Shown: piece after piece, positions 25,840 to 41,358 of the stretch | How positions within the stretch are numbered: position 1 is the first letter of the stretch | Layout: each line of letters opens with the position of its first letter | NCBI RefSeq assembly: GCF_036370855.1 | Contig: NC_088099.1 | Location: forward strand, 21,295,501 to 21,359,500 | DNA from: Dromaius novaehollandiae | Taxonomy: Eukaryota > Chordata > Aves > Casuariiformes > Dromaiidae | DNA: 64,000 bases | Direction: 5' to 3' | The notes under the pieces: model-generated | Told to the model about the DNA's origin: nothing | What the model saw: only the letters and a program-made list of their open reading frames with translations | Databases searched by the model: none | Made by a program: the position numbers and the translations under genes

Positions 25840-28800
25840 GGTTATTAAATTCTGTACTGTCTGCACAGATCAGTCTCAAGATGCTTAGGAACAAGCCAAA
25901 AACCTTTTATTCACAGGTTGGCTTCTGTAAGAAAGAGTTGAGAAGCCCATCTCAGAAACTGCTGCCTACGGAGTATTTTGTAAATCCTCAATATTTGTAA
26001 GGTAGGTACTGGCTTAACATTTTTCTTGTAAAAAAACTGGTTTAGATAACATATGTTCTAAGTAGCATATAGTGTGTTTCCATTGGTAGTAATTAGCCAC
26101 TGCAAAAATGGACGATAACCTATGTTTTATATGTGTAGACCCTAGGCAGATTGCTTACCACATGATTAATTGGTATCTAAAATATAGAGTTGATTCTCAC
26201 ACAATTTAATCTCATGTCATAGAATAGGCCTAGGAACATCTAGGAGGTTATAGGATGACCAGTGTTTTCTTTCTGGTCATATCTTACATCCTCAGATCTG
26301 CCCAGTATCAGCTGACTTATTGCTTGTGAGTTGTGGTTGCTTCTTATTTGCTCCTTGTGCTACAAGCATTTATAAAAAGATATCCTATGATGAAGTTCAT
26401 CTTCTTTCTTGATAATTAAATAGCAATTTATTTGATCACTGTGACCTAGATTAAAAAATGTATTCTTACAGACACTTTGAGAGAGGAGTGAGCAGGATAC
26501 CGTAATAAAACCAGACTCAGTGTTTAACAGTATGCCATTTATGCAAGCTGTTAAGGACAGATACTGAAGACGCTCTACAGATGCTAGATGGTCCAAAGAA
26601 GTTTATTTGTTTCACAGAGTCAGACCACCAAGCCTCTGAGTGTCTCTCATTACCCCCAGCTGCTTTGTGATATTCTAGAGCAGAAAACAGACCACACTGT
26701 CTCTTTTCTGAGCCTGAACTCATCAGCTGATGCACCGCCTAACGATTTAAGTGCAGAGTACATGTCAATACCATGCAGAGATATAGAGCTGCCTTTAAAC
26801 CAAACTGGCTGGGGTAGCCAGACTAACTATATTAACTCATCCCTCCCAGAGGGCTTTGCTGCTTTTCTTTTCCTGAGGAAAGCTCAGGCAACGCTGTACT
26901 GCATTATGTTGTGGTGAGTACACAGGTTACTTACCCCTCTCTGCCACCCGAGTTCATCTTACATCCCTTGTTTAGCGTAGAGTCTATTTTGTCTACGTGG
27001 TTTCTTCTCTGTAAACAATTTAAAAATCAAGGGCCTAGTCTAGTAATGGTGTCTGTGTATCTTCTTGTATCTTAAGATCTCTTGTCTTGGTTGACAATAC
27101 TGTGCCTTTTGGTTATCATGTGCTGGAATTTCACAGTATAACACTATGTTAGTCAATGATGTGAGAAAGCAATATAACACATAGGCTATAGCATCTGCGA
27201 ATCAGAGCAAGCACTCCCTCATCCTACCAAAACCCATCAAACATATAAATACAAAGCTCCACACTTTCTGTGTTTCTAGCCTAGTTTAAAGATATTTTTT
27301 GTTGTGCAGGACTGACTGTAATTTTCCAGGCTGCTGCCACCTGCCAAAGAAAAAGAAACACCAACATTTGAAGTTTTTATTTTCCTCCTCAAAAACTTAT
27401 ATTTTACTTCCAGTTGGGGAATCTTCAAATCTAGACTAACCTGCATCCTCAGGTGTTTAAATAGCATAAACATTTTATACAAGGATAAATAGCTGTTAAA
27501 CTACTCTCCGCTTATTGAGCAATTAAACCATGTCTAGTAAAACAGCTAGAGTTACAGAATAAAACTGAGAACCTTTCAGTACTCTTTAGAAGCTGAAGAG
27601 TAGTGAGACAGTGCCAGAAACAGCACCAAAGGGAAGCGCATAGGAAAAATGAGTGTAGCTGGAAAACCTTGTTATAAAGCAAAGTAGGTTTCAGATATTT
27701 CTTTCTTGAGTCTTTTTGGACTAAGTGATTTACCTGCATAATAAACTGTTTCAGAACCAAAGATTGTATTTATACAGACTCACGCTACATTCATGTAATA
27801 TTCATAATGTCTGTCTGAAGTGTCAGTGTTCCCTCACCTGGGCTTTATCACACTTTGTAGTGTTTGTGCCTACAATTTAGGCATACGTGATAAAACCTGA
27901 TGTCCTATTTTACAAGCAGATCAGAAATGACTGAGGTTGTTGATGATTCTAGATTTCATAGCAATTAGAGAAAGGATTAAGGGATTAATATGTGCTAATC
28001 TTGTTATCTATGAGGCCCTGAAGCTGTAAAATTCGATATTGAAGACAAACTGGGACAATATGTGAAGTTGAACTCACACTTTATAGTAAACTCCAGGTAA
28101 TGCTAATAACACTTGGGGTTTTATTTTGGTTTTGTTTAATGATTAATTACAAATCCTTCAAAGAAAAATTATACCATATAACCCGAGGCAGGGATTCCCA
28201 AATCTTTATGCTGTATTGTGTGTGTCATTTGCAGTAACTGGGTACCTTTAAGGATATGCATATCAGCATTTGAAAACATAAATAGTAGAAAAGAAGTAGA
28301 TTCTGTTGCAGTATGAAGACTCCGACCTAAAGTTTATTATAAATAAGTTCAGAGTAGGAAACAGTTCTTTGTACTTGATTCCAACTTTTACTATTACATT
28401 TATGCAATTCATGTAGACGTTACTCTGTACTACTGAATACATAGTATTCAAAAGTCATGAAGTGGAGCATGAGATGAACATGCAAAATGAGTTTTAAAAA
28501 ATACTTACTTTTACTTTCTGCCTTCTGTATCTTTAAAATACGTATTTCCAACCTAGAGGACTAGAAATTCATTTTAAAAAAAGAAAACAAATTGAGATTG
28601 TTGCAGTCTTAGAGTGCAGTGTCTGGAGTCTCGATAGAGGAGACTCAATGATAAGTTACTTAAAAACTGTTATCTTACTACGAATAAAAGTACAGCCTTT
28701 TAATTTCAGCTACTGTATAGGTATTTCCCATCTGTGAATTATATACAAACAACTGTCTTGTTTTGCAAAAATACATTTTTGCCATCTTTCCTTGTGAATG

Positions 28801-31800
28801 TGATCTCAATGAAAAACAAGTGGCCTGGAACCGAACAAAATGACTATGAAGCGGAGGTGGCATATGCCATATTCCCTGTCCCTTTGAGAGGCTCTGCTGT
28901 TGATTTCCCATGCCGGGGAAGAAGGGGGGCTTGCTGAGATAAGGGAGGGACAGGAGGGGTTTAAGGAGCCAGATGAAGGATGTGGTCACCCGCCTGCAGT
29001 AGTAGTTAAACTGGCTTGCACACATGTTCCAGTTTTGGGTAGGATGTTTGGCAGGAATATGAAAGCAGGGCTGCTGATTTGCAATTGGATTGCCACTTTC
29101 TGCTATTGTGCTTCTCTGTGCAGACACCTGTTTTAAATTCTAAAGGACATACAGTCCATAGCATTTTTAAAGTGTACAGCACAGTGATTTGCACACTTCA
29201 GGTGACTACTCAACTTATAGCTATTTTGCACAGTCAGAGTAATTTAGAGTAAACACAGATGAAAGAAGAAATCTCTTAGGTATGTCTTTTTTTCCTCAAT
29301 AGATGCATTATTTGTTATGGCAGAAACTATTCAATTTTGAAATAAATCTTTAAAAATTTTAATCTCTTTTCTACTTATTCTGTTTAAAATTAATTGTTTT
29401 TATAAGTATATTTCACAGAAATGTCTTCTAGTTCTTTTCTCTACTTTTCCCCCATCATGAGCTGCTGCTTTTGCTGGTTGTGGTAATGTTATCAACATTT
29501 GCAGGTGAAATATTGATCTTGTATTTCAGCATGTAGGAAAAAGATGCATATATTTGTTTAAATGTGATTTTTAAGTACACTTATTTGTAAATGCTAAAAA
29601 ACATAGATAAATTCTTTTGGGATCCTGAATAGTGACTGACCTCAGCAGGTAAAACAGGTAGTTTAGATCATCAGGCTGATGCTATGGGAGCAGAGGGAAC
29701 ATGTCCTGCAAGACTGTGGAGCTACTCTGTGATGAGATTACTGTAGCAGTTTCTGAAGGCTATTACATTTCTGGAGGGTTTCCACGGCTTGGTGAGAATT
29801 CTCCAGCCCTGTACCTCCCATGCCCTCTGTGTACTGCTAGGGAAGAGACCCAGCAGAACGAAGTGACAACTTGCAGATCACCTTCCCCCAGCATGCATAG
29901 GGAACCCCCAAAATCCAGCAGACTGGAGATTGCATCTGAAGTCTAAAAAGGCAGGTGAAACATCTTTACAAAATCTTGTGCATTTGCATTCAAAAGGAAA
30001 AACTGGAATTTTGAATTCCTATTGGGAACTCCAACCAAAAAATTGTTAGACTAGACTGAGGTCTCTCAAGCATGGAGCAGTGAACCATTACAACTAGGAC
30101 AATCTCACTCTTTAAAGAATGTGCTTAAGTTACATAGTTTGCCCAATCTGGGACAATGCTAAAAGCATGTCACTGCTGGAGTGCAGGGTAGCGCTTCAGC
30201 TGCCCTGCAAGATCTGAGGTGAGGTATCAATGACAGATCCTTGTAGTTGGTTACTGAGCTACATAATGAGTGACTTGTCTTTGCTGTCCAGGTTCTTTGC
30301 AGTATGATCTCATCCTATCATCTCTTACACACTGTGTATATGCTTCTGATTAATCTACTGCGGTCTTCAGCCACCTGTTACATTTTCAAACAAAGCTTCT
30401 TCATTCTGTCTCTCTTGCCTGAATGAAGCTACCATAGATATTCATAAAATCAACTTTTCTTTTCAAAACTTCCCTTTTCAGCAATGTCTAAGAAACTTAA
30501 GTTAGCCTGCTTGGGTTGGGAGACTATATCACAGGTACTGATATCATCTCATTCTGTCTTTTTATTTCTCTTATGTCTTTATCTACTTCTTGTCCTTTGC
30601 CTTAGACTGCCTAGTATCTGTGAAACGTAATGTCTTCTGATTTCATATTTGTCTGGGAACTCATAAAATGTAATCTGGATCAGTAAATAGCATGAGCACG
30701 TACTGCAGTGACAAATGTAATCATTCAGGGATGTAGTCCCCTTGTGATGTGCCACATTTTGTGATTTTTGCATTTTATGAACTTTTCTTTCTAGAGCTGA
30801 GGGTCAGCTCAAAATTAAAGCATAGCACTTTCTTGATTTGTTTTTATTCACATTTTCCTAATTTTTATTTTGGCCATTATTATTAAGATTCCTTGTACCT
30901 TAAAAAGAGTTTGAAGGCTGTCTGCAGCAGACATCTAAGTCTCTCCTCAAAGGCAGAGAAAGACACTTGGACCTTCTTCTTTAAAATGGGGAACTAATGA
31001 GCTCCCATAACCCTTCCAAGTGTATTGTATCCAGCTCTGAGAGATGTGTTGTCTAACCTTACCTTTCCAGGATGACTACCTGTGCTTCCAGAGCCTCTGC
31101 CTCTGTGTTCTCATTGGTTATATTTGTCTTCAAGTCATCTGGTTTCCTAAATCCCTCTCTTAAATGTCTAGCCTCTGCTGCTCTGAGCAATCCGCCTCAC
31201 TGTTCAAATTCAGCGGCCTGCACAGAGCAACCTCCCTAGCCACTGGCCTGCTCTGTAGGAGAACTGGGGTGTCCTCGAGGGCTCCATTTGAAGCAACTGT
31301 TCAGCCTGCCAAAGCAGGTGGTAACAGGCACAGGCCCTGAATTACAGTGATGGGCAACGGACAAACGTCATTGTGTGTACAGCTCAAGAACTGATTTTTC
31401 TTGGGCTATTCATATTCATGAATGCTGTCTGCCTTTTTGTGACCAGACTTCTGGCTGCCAGTCTAAGAATAAGAAACTAAGTTTTGTTTAACAAAACTTT
31501 CTTTAAAGACTTTTCTATGTTGTAGCTTTAGAAGCTTTCTTATAGCTTTATAAGTTGTTGTGCTAATGTGTATGTCCAGAAGACCATCTTGTCAAGCCTT
31601 GATGAACACCTCTCTGCTTCTCCACATATTGGCTGCTCAGATGCCATTCCCAGCCCTTGGGGGCACACAGTCCTGTTTGTTAGGACTGGGCAGAATTTAG
31701 GTGCTGTCTCATTGGCTTGGTGGCTGTAGTTGCACAGATTTTGTAGGAGTGTCAGACACAGGGACTTTCCCAGCATTAGAGGTGGCATTCTGAAAGCATG

Positions 31801-34800
31801 CAGCTGCTATGAAAACTGAGATTTTGCATTAGTTTCAGTCCAATTGCTCTGAAACTGCCACAAGCCCTCTCAGTTCTTCCTGCTCATTGCTGAGCACTCA
31901 GCAGAGCCCCAGTGAAAGGATGTGTCCTTTTGTCCAGAGGCTAATGCAGCCCTGAATGGGTGATCTGAGCCCCTGGCTTGAGCCAGGCACCCATACTGGG
32001 TCACATGAAAGAGATGTTAACACAGTCAGGAAGGAAAACACGAAGGCATGCACTCACTAGGCTGCACCAGACAGTGCGCATTCTCTTTGGCTGCAGCACT
32101 GTTCGGCAGCATGAAATATGCAGGTTTCCGTCAGTCTTTTTCATGCCCAGAGACCCTTTTTTCATCTTCCTTTCTGTTCTTTGCTCATTCTTTTTCTCTC
32201 CTGGTTGCGGAAACAGGGCTACTCAGAAGAGAACTGCTCCTGTTGTAACCTTCTAGTAGTACCTCTTCTCCTGTGCCTGTTTCCATCAGCCTTAAAGCCT
32301 CCCCTCAGAATTACTAACATCTAATGAATTTTTACCATCAGCTTGCCATGCAGACTCAAAAATTTGTTTCCTGCTGCTCAGCAACTCACTGTATGAGTAA
32401 GATAGTCCTAGTCACAGTTTTGAGCATTGATATTTCAGTAACACAACTTCCATGTACTATGCGACAGTGCCTGTTAGCAAATGATTCAGTCTATATGGAA
32501 AAATTCAGTGATACAGAGACTTTATAAAATCAATCAGAATTTGCAGGTTTACATAGATAGATTTCCTGGTGTCGAGATAATACTAAGAAAAGGATAATCA
32601 TTTTTCTTACAGATTTATCCAGAAGATAATGATTTTTAACGATTATTAAAAGATAGTTTCTATGAGACAGCCATTTAAATCTCATTATTTTTTCAAACAC
32701 TTTCAATAAGAATGAGAGAACATGGCAGTAGAGAACGATATATCACATTGTGAGTCTGTCTTTGGGCAGTCTATTCAGGAGTCTGTTTGGAGCATGTACC
32801 ACACCAATTTCTCATCCCTGGAGAAATGTGCTTGCTAGATTGAAGATAACAGGCTGATCAATTCAAATTCTTGGAATAATGCATTGGTTTTGCATTTACT
32901 ATTCTTTCTTTGAAAATATCTTTTCCCAAGTTTTGTAATGTTCATTTCTTAGAAGTAATTTAGTTCAATAAAAGGATATGGTCAGCTTTTTTTTGCCCTA
33001 ATTTGCAAACGTTGGACTGTAGTGTTTACTGCATTTTAGACAGAGTCATTTCCATATTAGATAAATTGCTTCTAGCTCTGCACTCACTGATGAAGCTAAT
33101 GCTTCTTCCAGGCAGACAAAAGAAGAGAAAAAAATCCTTCTCTTTCTTTCTTCTACCTGAATTCCAAACCAATGTTTTGTTTTATTAAGGAAAAGAGCTT
33201 TAAATATCAGAGTAAAATCAAACAGTAAGTCAAATATAATGGCTACACAATTGCCACTAAGTAAATATTTAGCTTACTTAAATATATGCCCCTTCTTAGG
33301 TTATTCACAACATCTTATGCAGAGAGCACTCATAATTTTGGGGTTAGGTAAATATATTCATTCAAGCTCCAGCATGGACCTTTCATGCAGAAACACACTA
33401 TTACTACTATTTCTGCTTATATATAGGGTATACTCTATGAATGCTCTTTTATATCAGCATTTTTGGGGGGTTAACACTTTCTGTTTTCTCTCAGAGTAAT
33501 CCAAAATCTTAATCATCCTTGAGATGTTAAGTAATAGTGTTTAAATCTGTCACTAAAACTATTAACACAGACAGAGGAAGTAGATTGAAGTAATGCTGGG
33601 CAGTAGTAAAACTGCAATTTTAATAGTTAGATGGTGTCCAGAAAAAAAATCATGTGAAATCCTTAATTACAAGCACTCATTCATTATCGTGAGTGAACCC
33701 TGGAAGCTACTGGAGTACTGTAAACATGAACCAGTATAGTTAAAATGGAAAAAACAGTATTTAGAGGAGTTGTTTCTCTGAATAAAAGGTTTTGGTCTTT
33801 TCTAAAAAGACATGAGCTTAAGGAGTCTCTTTACACTTAATAAAGCTTCCAGAAATGTAAATATACATTTAAAATCATCTAAGTAACTTTGTCACTACCT
33901 CCTTACAGCTAAAAAATAATAACAAAAAATATAGCAATGACAAAATCCCAGCAGTTAATCCTCTCTTCAAATAACTGATACCTTTACTGCTCCAGTGACT
34001 TGGAAAATTGCGAAGCAATCTAGCTGAACTACTGTACAACTTGTTTACAGACCAGTTGGATTGTAGGCTGTTCTAATATTTAAACTGAATTTCACTTGCC
34101 TTTATATCGCTAAACCCAAATATTACTGCTTCTTAAACAGTTAGATGAAGTTTTTTAAAGACAATATTCTTGTAAATGACTTTCCCATTCATTATATGAG
34201 ATACTTGATAACCTGAGGTGGCAGGAAAGAAAAACTGGGCAGAAGCAGGATCCTGCCCTGCAAAATTTACAATGGCCTGTGACACTGAGCAATTCTGAAA
34301 TTTAAGGAAGGAAATTCATGGGGAAAAAAATCTAAGTTGGAATAAAGATTTTAAGTATCTCATATCATGCTGATGTGCCTTTTTGCTCTCTTCTGATGTG
34401 GTTCTAGGTCCACTATTGGCTCATTAATAACAGAAAGATACATGAAACATGATGAATATTTCCTTTCTACCTAGAGCTGGGTGGATGTTAAGACACAGTT
34501 AACATGGAGAAATCATATAATCAAATCATTCACCTGAAAGGTACTTAAAGAGGTTGAACAGCCCTTGATCCAGTGCTTTACTATCCTTACTATCATAAAT
34601 TTTTCTTTACAGCTAACCTGGCATTAATTTAATTACTTAATAATGACATAAAAGGTTTATGACATTTTCTATCTTGGTCCAGGAAAAACCTGTTGACAGA
34701 AGAGAAAAGAAATCTACTTTTAATGCTAAAAGAACAGCCAGCTTCACAAGTAGCCAAAATTTACCAAGCTTAGATCTTTTTTAATCTGCTGGAGTTGTGA

Positions 34801-36839
34801 AGGCTGGAAATCAGCTGAGTTCTTGTAATTGTTAGTTCTCATTTGATAACTAATAGGTACTAATTTCACACAGAATTTTGTGCTGGAATTTACTGTCTGT
34901 TATTCTTAACCTTTCAAACAGTATTGCTGTATATTTTAGCTCTATAAGATACATTTGATTAAAAAAATCTTTCGTAGATTATGTTGCCTAAAAACAACAT
35001 TGAAGTCATTTGTTTTGTGTTTCAGGTAGCTTGGTAAGTTTGCAGAAATCTTGACTGGCATTTGGAAAGGTTTGCAGGTTAGTTAATAAGAATCTTAAAA
35101 AACAGTAAAGAGAAATTCCATGTGATAATCATTGTATATAATTTTTAGGATACACTGTATCTTGACAAATTTTGGTATAATTTTAAAGCTTGTGGGTTTT
35201 TTGATCTATCGTCAGTTGAGTGGATTCATTTTATGACTGTAACTCACATGCAACATACACTTTTTTTACTTAATGCTTTTTGGTATTTTCTTCCTTTCTA
35301 GCATCATGAAGAACTTTTAGTGTTTTAAGTGTTAGAAAAATTATATCTAATAAGAGAAGCATATTTGACTTGAAAGCAAATTAAATGCAACAAATTTTTC
35401 AGGACAGTCTTCCTGTTGAATTTTTCCCTTGTCATTATGATTACTGTTGAACTGTGATTTTACTTTTTCTTCTCTAAGTAGTGTTGTGATCTCTTACTAA
35501 TTAGGACAGTTCTCTGAAATACTGCAGAATATTGCATAATAGATTGGATGGGTTATATCAGTCACCTTACCGCTGCAGACGCATTCAGAAATTACAAGGC
35601 GAGTATGAAAACATGAATTAAAAACACCTTATGGACTAAGTGACTGACTGATGTGGTCTTAAGATGCGCTTGCTGTTAGAGTTGGCCGTAATACCTGCAC
35701 CAGTTTAGATATGGGTAAGTGCAATTTCAGCTTTACTTATGAAGAAAATTTTCTGATAGGATATAATGTTGATCCACTATTCAATCCAGCCTTATTTAAC
35801 TGGATTTATGGAGACTAGATGTACTCTAGCATTTATTCAGAATTATATTTATACACTGACCTCAATATTTATGCCAGTTGGAATACAGGCTGAGCAAAAG
35901 AAATTTGTCAAGTACCAATTCAGAAAAGTCTAAAAAAGATGGTAATGATGCCCTTCTGCGTAAGTGCTGAAGAGCAAGGCACTGTCCATGTCAGGGCTGT
36001 AAGTATGACTGAGGCACCATTTCTGAATGATGCTTGGAGGCGCAAGTGTTCATTAAAGAAAAGAAGTGTAAATGTCATGTTGACATTTTTCCCTTGAAGT
36101 ATTTTGATAACATCAGAGTGGGGAAGTTTACTACTATCTATGTTTTGTTTGAAAGTTTTCCCATAGAACAATTTTCAAGGTGTTACACTATTTAATAAGC
36201 TTTCTGTGAGCATGAAGAATTTGTTTTACTAAGAAACCCTTTGAAGGCTGGCTTAGAGTGGTTAACATCTATTTATCAGGATTTTATAGATAAACAGCCC
36301 TAAAGTTTAATTCAGTGTAATAGTATCTGAGCCTCCTGGCCCGCAGAAATCTGGCCTCTCCCTCATCAAATAGTCAACTGTCATGAAGAGAAAAATAGTT
36401 ATAAATAGGGTTGTCTCAGTATCTTTCTGTCGACTTGCACCAATCGGTGCTGTGAAAGGAGCTTATGACATTTAAAATTGGTGTGTGGTGCCACCGCCTA
36501 GCGAACTACAGTGTTTTTTGTTTACACAGAGCCTCCTCCTTAGTGCAGATTAAATAACCTATTGTATTTAAACTCTAATCTAGCACACACGGATGTCAGT
36601 GGGAGTCTTTTAGTTGATTTCAATGTGTGTTGGATCAAACTCAAGCAAACTATGTCAACATTTCTCTGGTCTGAAGACTTTCCTCTGGAGGGAATCTTGT
36701 GCTGGTGGCCCCATCTGCATTCGGCCTCTATAGACATCTACATCCCTGGGGGTAACAGCTGTGTTAGAGAGTCCTGGAAAACCTGGTAACTCTGAACCGC
36801 CTCCCTATTTACTAGCTAGCAAATAGCAGCTTCTAAGGA
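24086..36839. other. Noncoding DNA upstream of NEBL
   Basis: AT-rich. It contains the poly-T run, a 12-bp palindrome TGGCATATGCCA (28858) and a 7-bp-arm hairpin CCTGGCT/AGCCAGG (31972-31987). The longest frame, 149 codons on the - strand (28678-29127), has no known motif. Confidence 0.55.
25816..25839 (+). repeat. Poly-T run (24 T)
   Basis: The longest homopolymer in the window. It might be an antisense poly-A tail of a retroposed sequence, but I do not recognise a source next to it. Confidence 0.95.
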
Positions 36840-37035
36840 AAAAATGGTGTCCAGTGCCCCAACGCACGCGGTGCCAGGCAGCGGGGTGTGCTGCAGCATT
36901 GCCAGCCCAGACGCCGATGCAGCTGGTTGGGGGGCAGACGTGAGGTGCCTGGCCACTCTCGGGCTGCTACCAGCTAACAGTGTCACAGCATGGTCGTGGC
37001 TCGGGGGCAGAAGGGGCAGGCCGCCTATGAAAGCT
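36840..37035. other. GC-rich, CpG-containing patch
   Basis: About 200 bp with roughly a dozen CpGs stands out from the AT-rich surroundings, some 9 kb upstream of the NEBL promoter. Frames on both strands are open only because of base composition. A regulatory role is possible but unsupported. Confidence 0.3.
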
Positions 37036-40000
37036 GAAAACCTAGGGGAGATCAAGTGCTTTAGCTCTATTAGCTAATTTGGGAAGCTCTGTTTTCTGAA
37101 CAACAGGGGTGGTTATTTTGGGGCTGTGGTGTTAATCCTTCATAAGAGCAGGATGGCGTGTCGCTGCTGACTGGGACACCCTGCCTTATATGACAGGTAT
37201 TGCTCGGTTTGGGTAGCTCAGATGGCCTGGCAGCTTGCACTGGAGGGAACTCTGCAGACCAGGTGCTCTGGAGTTTTCCCTCCTTCCCTTGATGGACCAA
37301 CTAGGTCACTCTCATGATATTCAAAACTTACTCTGCTGCCAAGCCAAGATGGGCAGAGTATTTGGCCTGGTGAGTATAGCCAGGGAAGGTGAAAAATCAT
37401 TAGCTTTTTTAATGAGAATGAAACATTCTGTATAATGTAACATCATCATAATCTCCTTTTGGTGTGTCCCAAAACTGTGTCCTTCACATGGCAAAACAGC
37501 CAGTGCTTGCCACTATTTAACTTTAGAACTATTTAAGAATGCTGTTTTCCTTTATTTATGGTTCAATAGTCAAAGTAGAATTAACTGGTATCTCTGCAGT
37601 GTGCTCATATTTGTGCTCTGCTTAATGCTCCACATAATAATTGCTTTTTCTAAGATACCATTTAAGATAATTCATAGAATGCTGTCAGGGAAAAATGAGA
37701 ACTTCACATTGAAAATCTTTAATTACATGTTAGAAAATTTCATTTATGTGATATGTTACTATCCATTTACCTCTGGAGACTAAAGTTAACATGCTAGCTG
37801 TTAAGTCTAAAGTCAGAAGGAGAAAAGTTTAGTAATGCCTTTTTGCAGTCCCTCTTTGTTATGTCCATGTCTTTGTATCATATTTAACCGCCCTCCACCC
37901 AAATGCAACATTATTGAGAACTGAAGGTCTAGAGCATTCAGATGAATTTTTGGCTGAATATTTACTTTGCTTTCATTTCTACTTTTATTTTATATGAATG
38001 AGCAAGTGCAGAGATCTGATGAAAAGAAAAGGGCACTTGAGTTTTGAACTCTTTATCTTTTTCATAATGGTGGCATTAGACCTACTTTTCCTTACGTTGT
38101 CTATTGCAGAGAGAAAAAAGTGAAAACAGTAAGTCTAGGCTTAAGAGATGACAGATTTTATACAGTAAAAAGTGCCTGAATGTACAACACAAGATGATTT
38201 ATATTCAAACCAAAACTTTATCAGTTAAAAGTTAAGCTGTTTAAGAGATATGCAGTGGATCTAATATTAATTTTCTGATGTACTTATATTCAATTTTAAA
38301 TAAACAAATACAAGATTAAATTATGTATTTCCCCATCCAGGGTTCATACAACCCCATGCGATCTGTATTTAGGAAGATGGTACAAATCAGCCCTTGTTCT
38401 GGACCCAGGAAAGTAGCCTATGAAAATACACACTTGAAGGGTGTCGAAGACAATCCTGTGCGGTTCCTTGAGGAGACTTTCCTTTCAAGGTGCGATCCCT
38501 GACTTTTCCATGAAAGTGTGCTAGGCCATAAATAGTGCGTTTTGGGTCACTGGAGATCCATATGGTGGTGAGAGTGAGGGTTAGGTCTCTGCACTGGCCT
38601 TTTGTCCGCACGCTTCAGTCCTTTGAAGCTCTGTTCTCAAAACCTTACATATGAGGCAGAACTCACAGCCACATTCTTCAAGTGTCTGAACTGAACAGAA
38701 ATGGAAATGAACATTGCTAAACTTATTGTAGAGGTTTGTTTTGTTTTTAGCAGTTCACCTCTGAGTAAATTGAGGAAGATGAATATTACCTAATCCTGCC
38801 CAGATGTTGGTCTCCTATTCTCTTAGTATCTTCTTCTGTCCTTGGGACAGGAATGGTGCTGCGGAAACCAATGTCCTTATTCTTGCTGGGAGAAGACTAC
38901 TATCAGCCATTGTCTTGCTAATCTAAGCTTTTTTATAAGAGTTGGGTACATTTATAACCATCCTCTGTAACATACCTGAAATGTCTTTCCATTTATTTAT
39001 TTATAAATTATAATTAAAAAAAGTTGATAGTATTTTATTTATTTTTAACAGTCTTGAAGCTCATAGTATGCACGTTCAAAACAAAAGGGTTAAAAGTAAC
39101 CTAAACTGGAAAAATGCTAACACTGAACTATGAAGAGTTCAGCTGCGCCTGGCCCGGGGGGCAGGTTATGAAGCGGGAGAGAAGCCCTGGCATGAGGCTG
39201 CAAATGAGTGCAATACAGGTCTAGCTGCAGGGGAGGTAAGTTGGGAGCCAAATGTGTGAGACTCCCTCTCAATGTGTGAGATTTGACAGGTCTGCACTGC
39301 GAAGGCTGTAATTTCAAAATCTGGCTAGGAGGGTTGGAAATGCAGTGTCCTTCGAGGCCTAGACTCAGGCTTGTTAATAATTCTCTACCTTTGGTACAAG
39401 AGGCTGTTTCTTTTGGCAGTGGAGGAAAGTGCATTCCCTACAATACTTCCAGGCCTTCTACAGAGTAAACATATTTACTTACTCTGGACTGGTCACATAG
39501 CCTTTTAAAACATTAAATTCAAGAATCCAGTCTAATCACAGCCCAACCCTTCCTGTATTTCACTATGTTCCTCAGTTTAAAAAAGGAAACCATTTTTTAA
39601 AAAGCTCTATAGAGCAAGTTCCATCTACATGAACTGTGTTTCTTTCTTTAGGCAGGAAGCTACTCAACTACTATTTCTGGAAATAATGGGAAAGTAGTTG
39701 CATAGAGAAGAGTATGAATAATGCCATTGTTGTCCTTTTATTCAAAGCTACCAGTACTCTCTCATCAGTTTTTTAAAATTCAGTTTAGAACCCTAATAGG
39801 AATTTCTAAATTCCTATTTTGTTCTCATGCTAAACATAGGCTAGTAAACAATAGCCACAATTAACAAATAACCTTTTATTTCCATTTCATGTTCATAACC
39901 AAAACCAAGCTTTATATTTTTACTCCATGCAGCAATTAAAAAGTGAAACTTAGAAAAACAGATTGAATAATTAACATTTTATCCTCCTGTAGCTGGTAGG

Positions 40001-41327
40001 TTGACATTTTATGATAGAGGCTTTTGCATGGACTGTGTTGGACTGGTTCTCTGCTGTGGTAAAATTTTTGAAAATCTCTTTTGAATGGGGATTAAGCAAT
40101 TAGTTTTGATTCTTGACACAGGGTAGGTGAGTTGACTGAAGGCAGTCTTCTCAGTTCAGGTTCTCCAAGGGCTCTGCTGATGGCTTTTCATTCTTGTATC
40201 AGTTATTTGGTTATGAAAATTTAGTCCTTTATCAAATAAAATAGATAGACTTTTAATCTCCCCTAATCCTTATTTCTTTTTAATTTGTGTTTCCATTCCT
40301 GCAAAACATGGTAAGAATTCTCTAACTCTGATTAGGAAGAGAGGGAAAACAGTTGAACTTAGAGCTGGTAGAAGATTTCCCAATGCAAATTCAATGCAAT
40401 ATACATAAGATAAAAATGTTTGCTTCACTTATGTGGCTGGAACATCCTCTGAGGTATAACTGGCTAGAAAAATATAGAGCCTATAATAGAAAGAAGAAAA
40501 TAAAGCTATAAATCATTAACTAATAACAATCTATATTTCTTCCGAGCATTGTCACCAAATATGGAAATTCCATTTGAAAATTAGGCTTGGCTTCTGGATT
40601 TCAGACTACTTTCTATGCTAACACAGGTTTTGGATCTGTGAGTTCCTCCACTCCATCTACAGACTAAATGATAGAATAAATGGTTGAACTATGGCATTGG
40701 GACCAACACAGCTCGTTACTAAAGAACACAGCTCTTATTGCTCTGAGCATACCTGTTCACATTGCTGCTTCCCTGTGAGTTCTTACACTATACACCATGT
40801 AAGTTTAATGTGAAGGGTGCATAGGCACCCCAGTCTTGATGTTACAGTATGTTACTGACCCTTAAGTCAAATTGGCTGTTTTCATTCTCCTGTATCACAG
40901 AAGACACAATTTAACAAACAATGGATGTGTGGTTATAGCTTCCTAGTTGTGCCCACCTACTTCCACCTCCGGATATGCCTGCTAAAAAAGCAAAAGCTTG
41001 AGCATGAATTGCAGATTCTCAAATGAGCCTGTGTATTGCTGTACACAAAACTCTACCTGTTTTGTGCACTTGAATTGTGAAGTGCATATGCTTCACTGAT
41101 GCCCGGTTACTTTTTCTGAAACACATACGTATGCACAAAGGTAATAGGATTTGCACCAGAAAGAATTTTTCACTTTGCCTTTTGCTCATAAATCAGCTAT
41201 TCTAGGTTCAAAGAAAACCAAAGGAGCTAGGTAACAACTTTCTGTTTAGCACAGTCCAAGCAACCAATCCATTTTTATTAGGCTCTATTACATTACCTTT
41301 TGCCTTCAGTCAAACTTTTAAGCACAT

Positions 41328-41358
41328 CTCCCCCCCCACCCTTTTTTTTTCCCTTTTT
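41328..41358 (+). repeat. C/T homopolymer tract
   Basis: C runs followed by T runs make a 31-bp polypyrimidine tract. Confidence 0.9.

Noticed and set aside
34510-34580. Possible antisense CR1 3' end (AATCATATAATCAAATCATT region)
   Set aside because: Only a loose resemblance to the CR1 tail, and the following sequence cannot be followed into the element.
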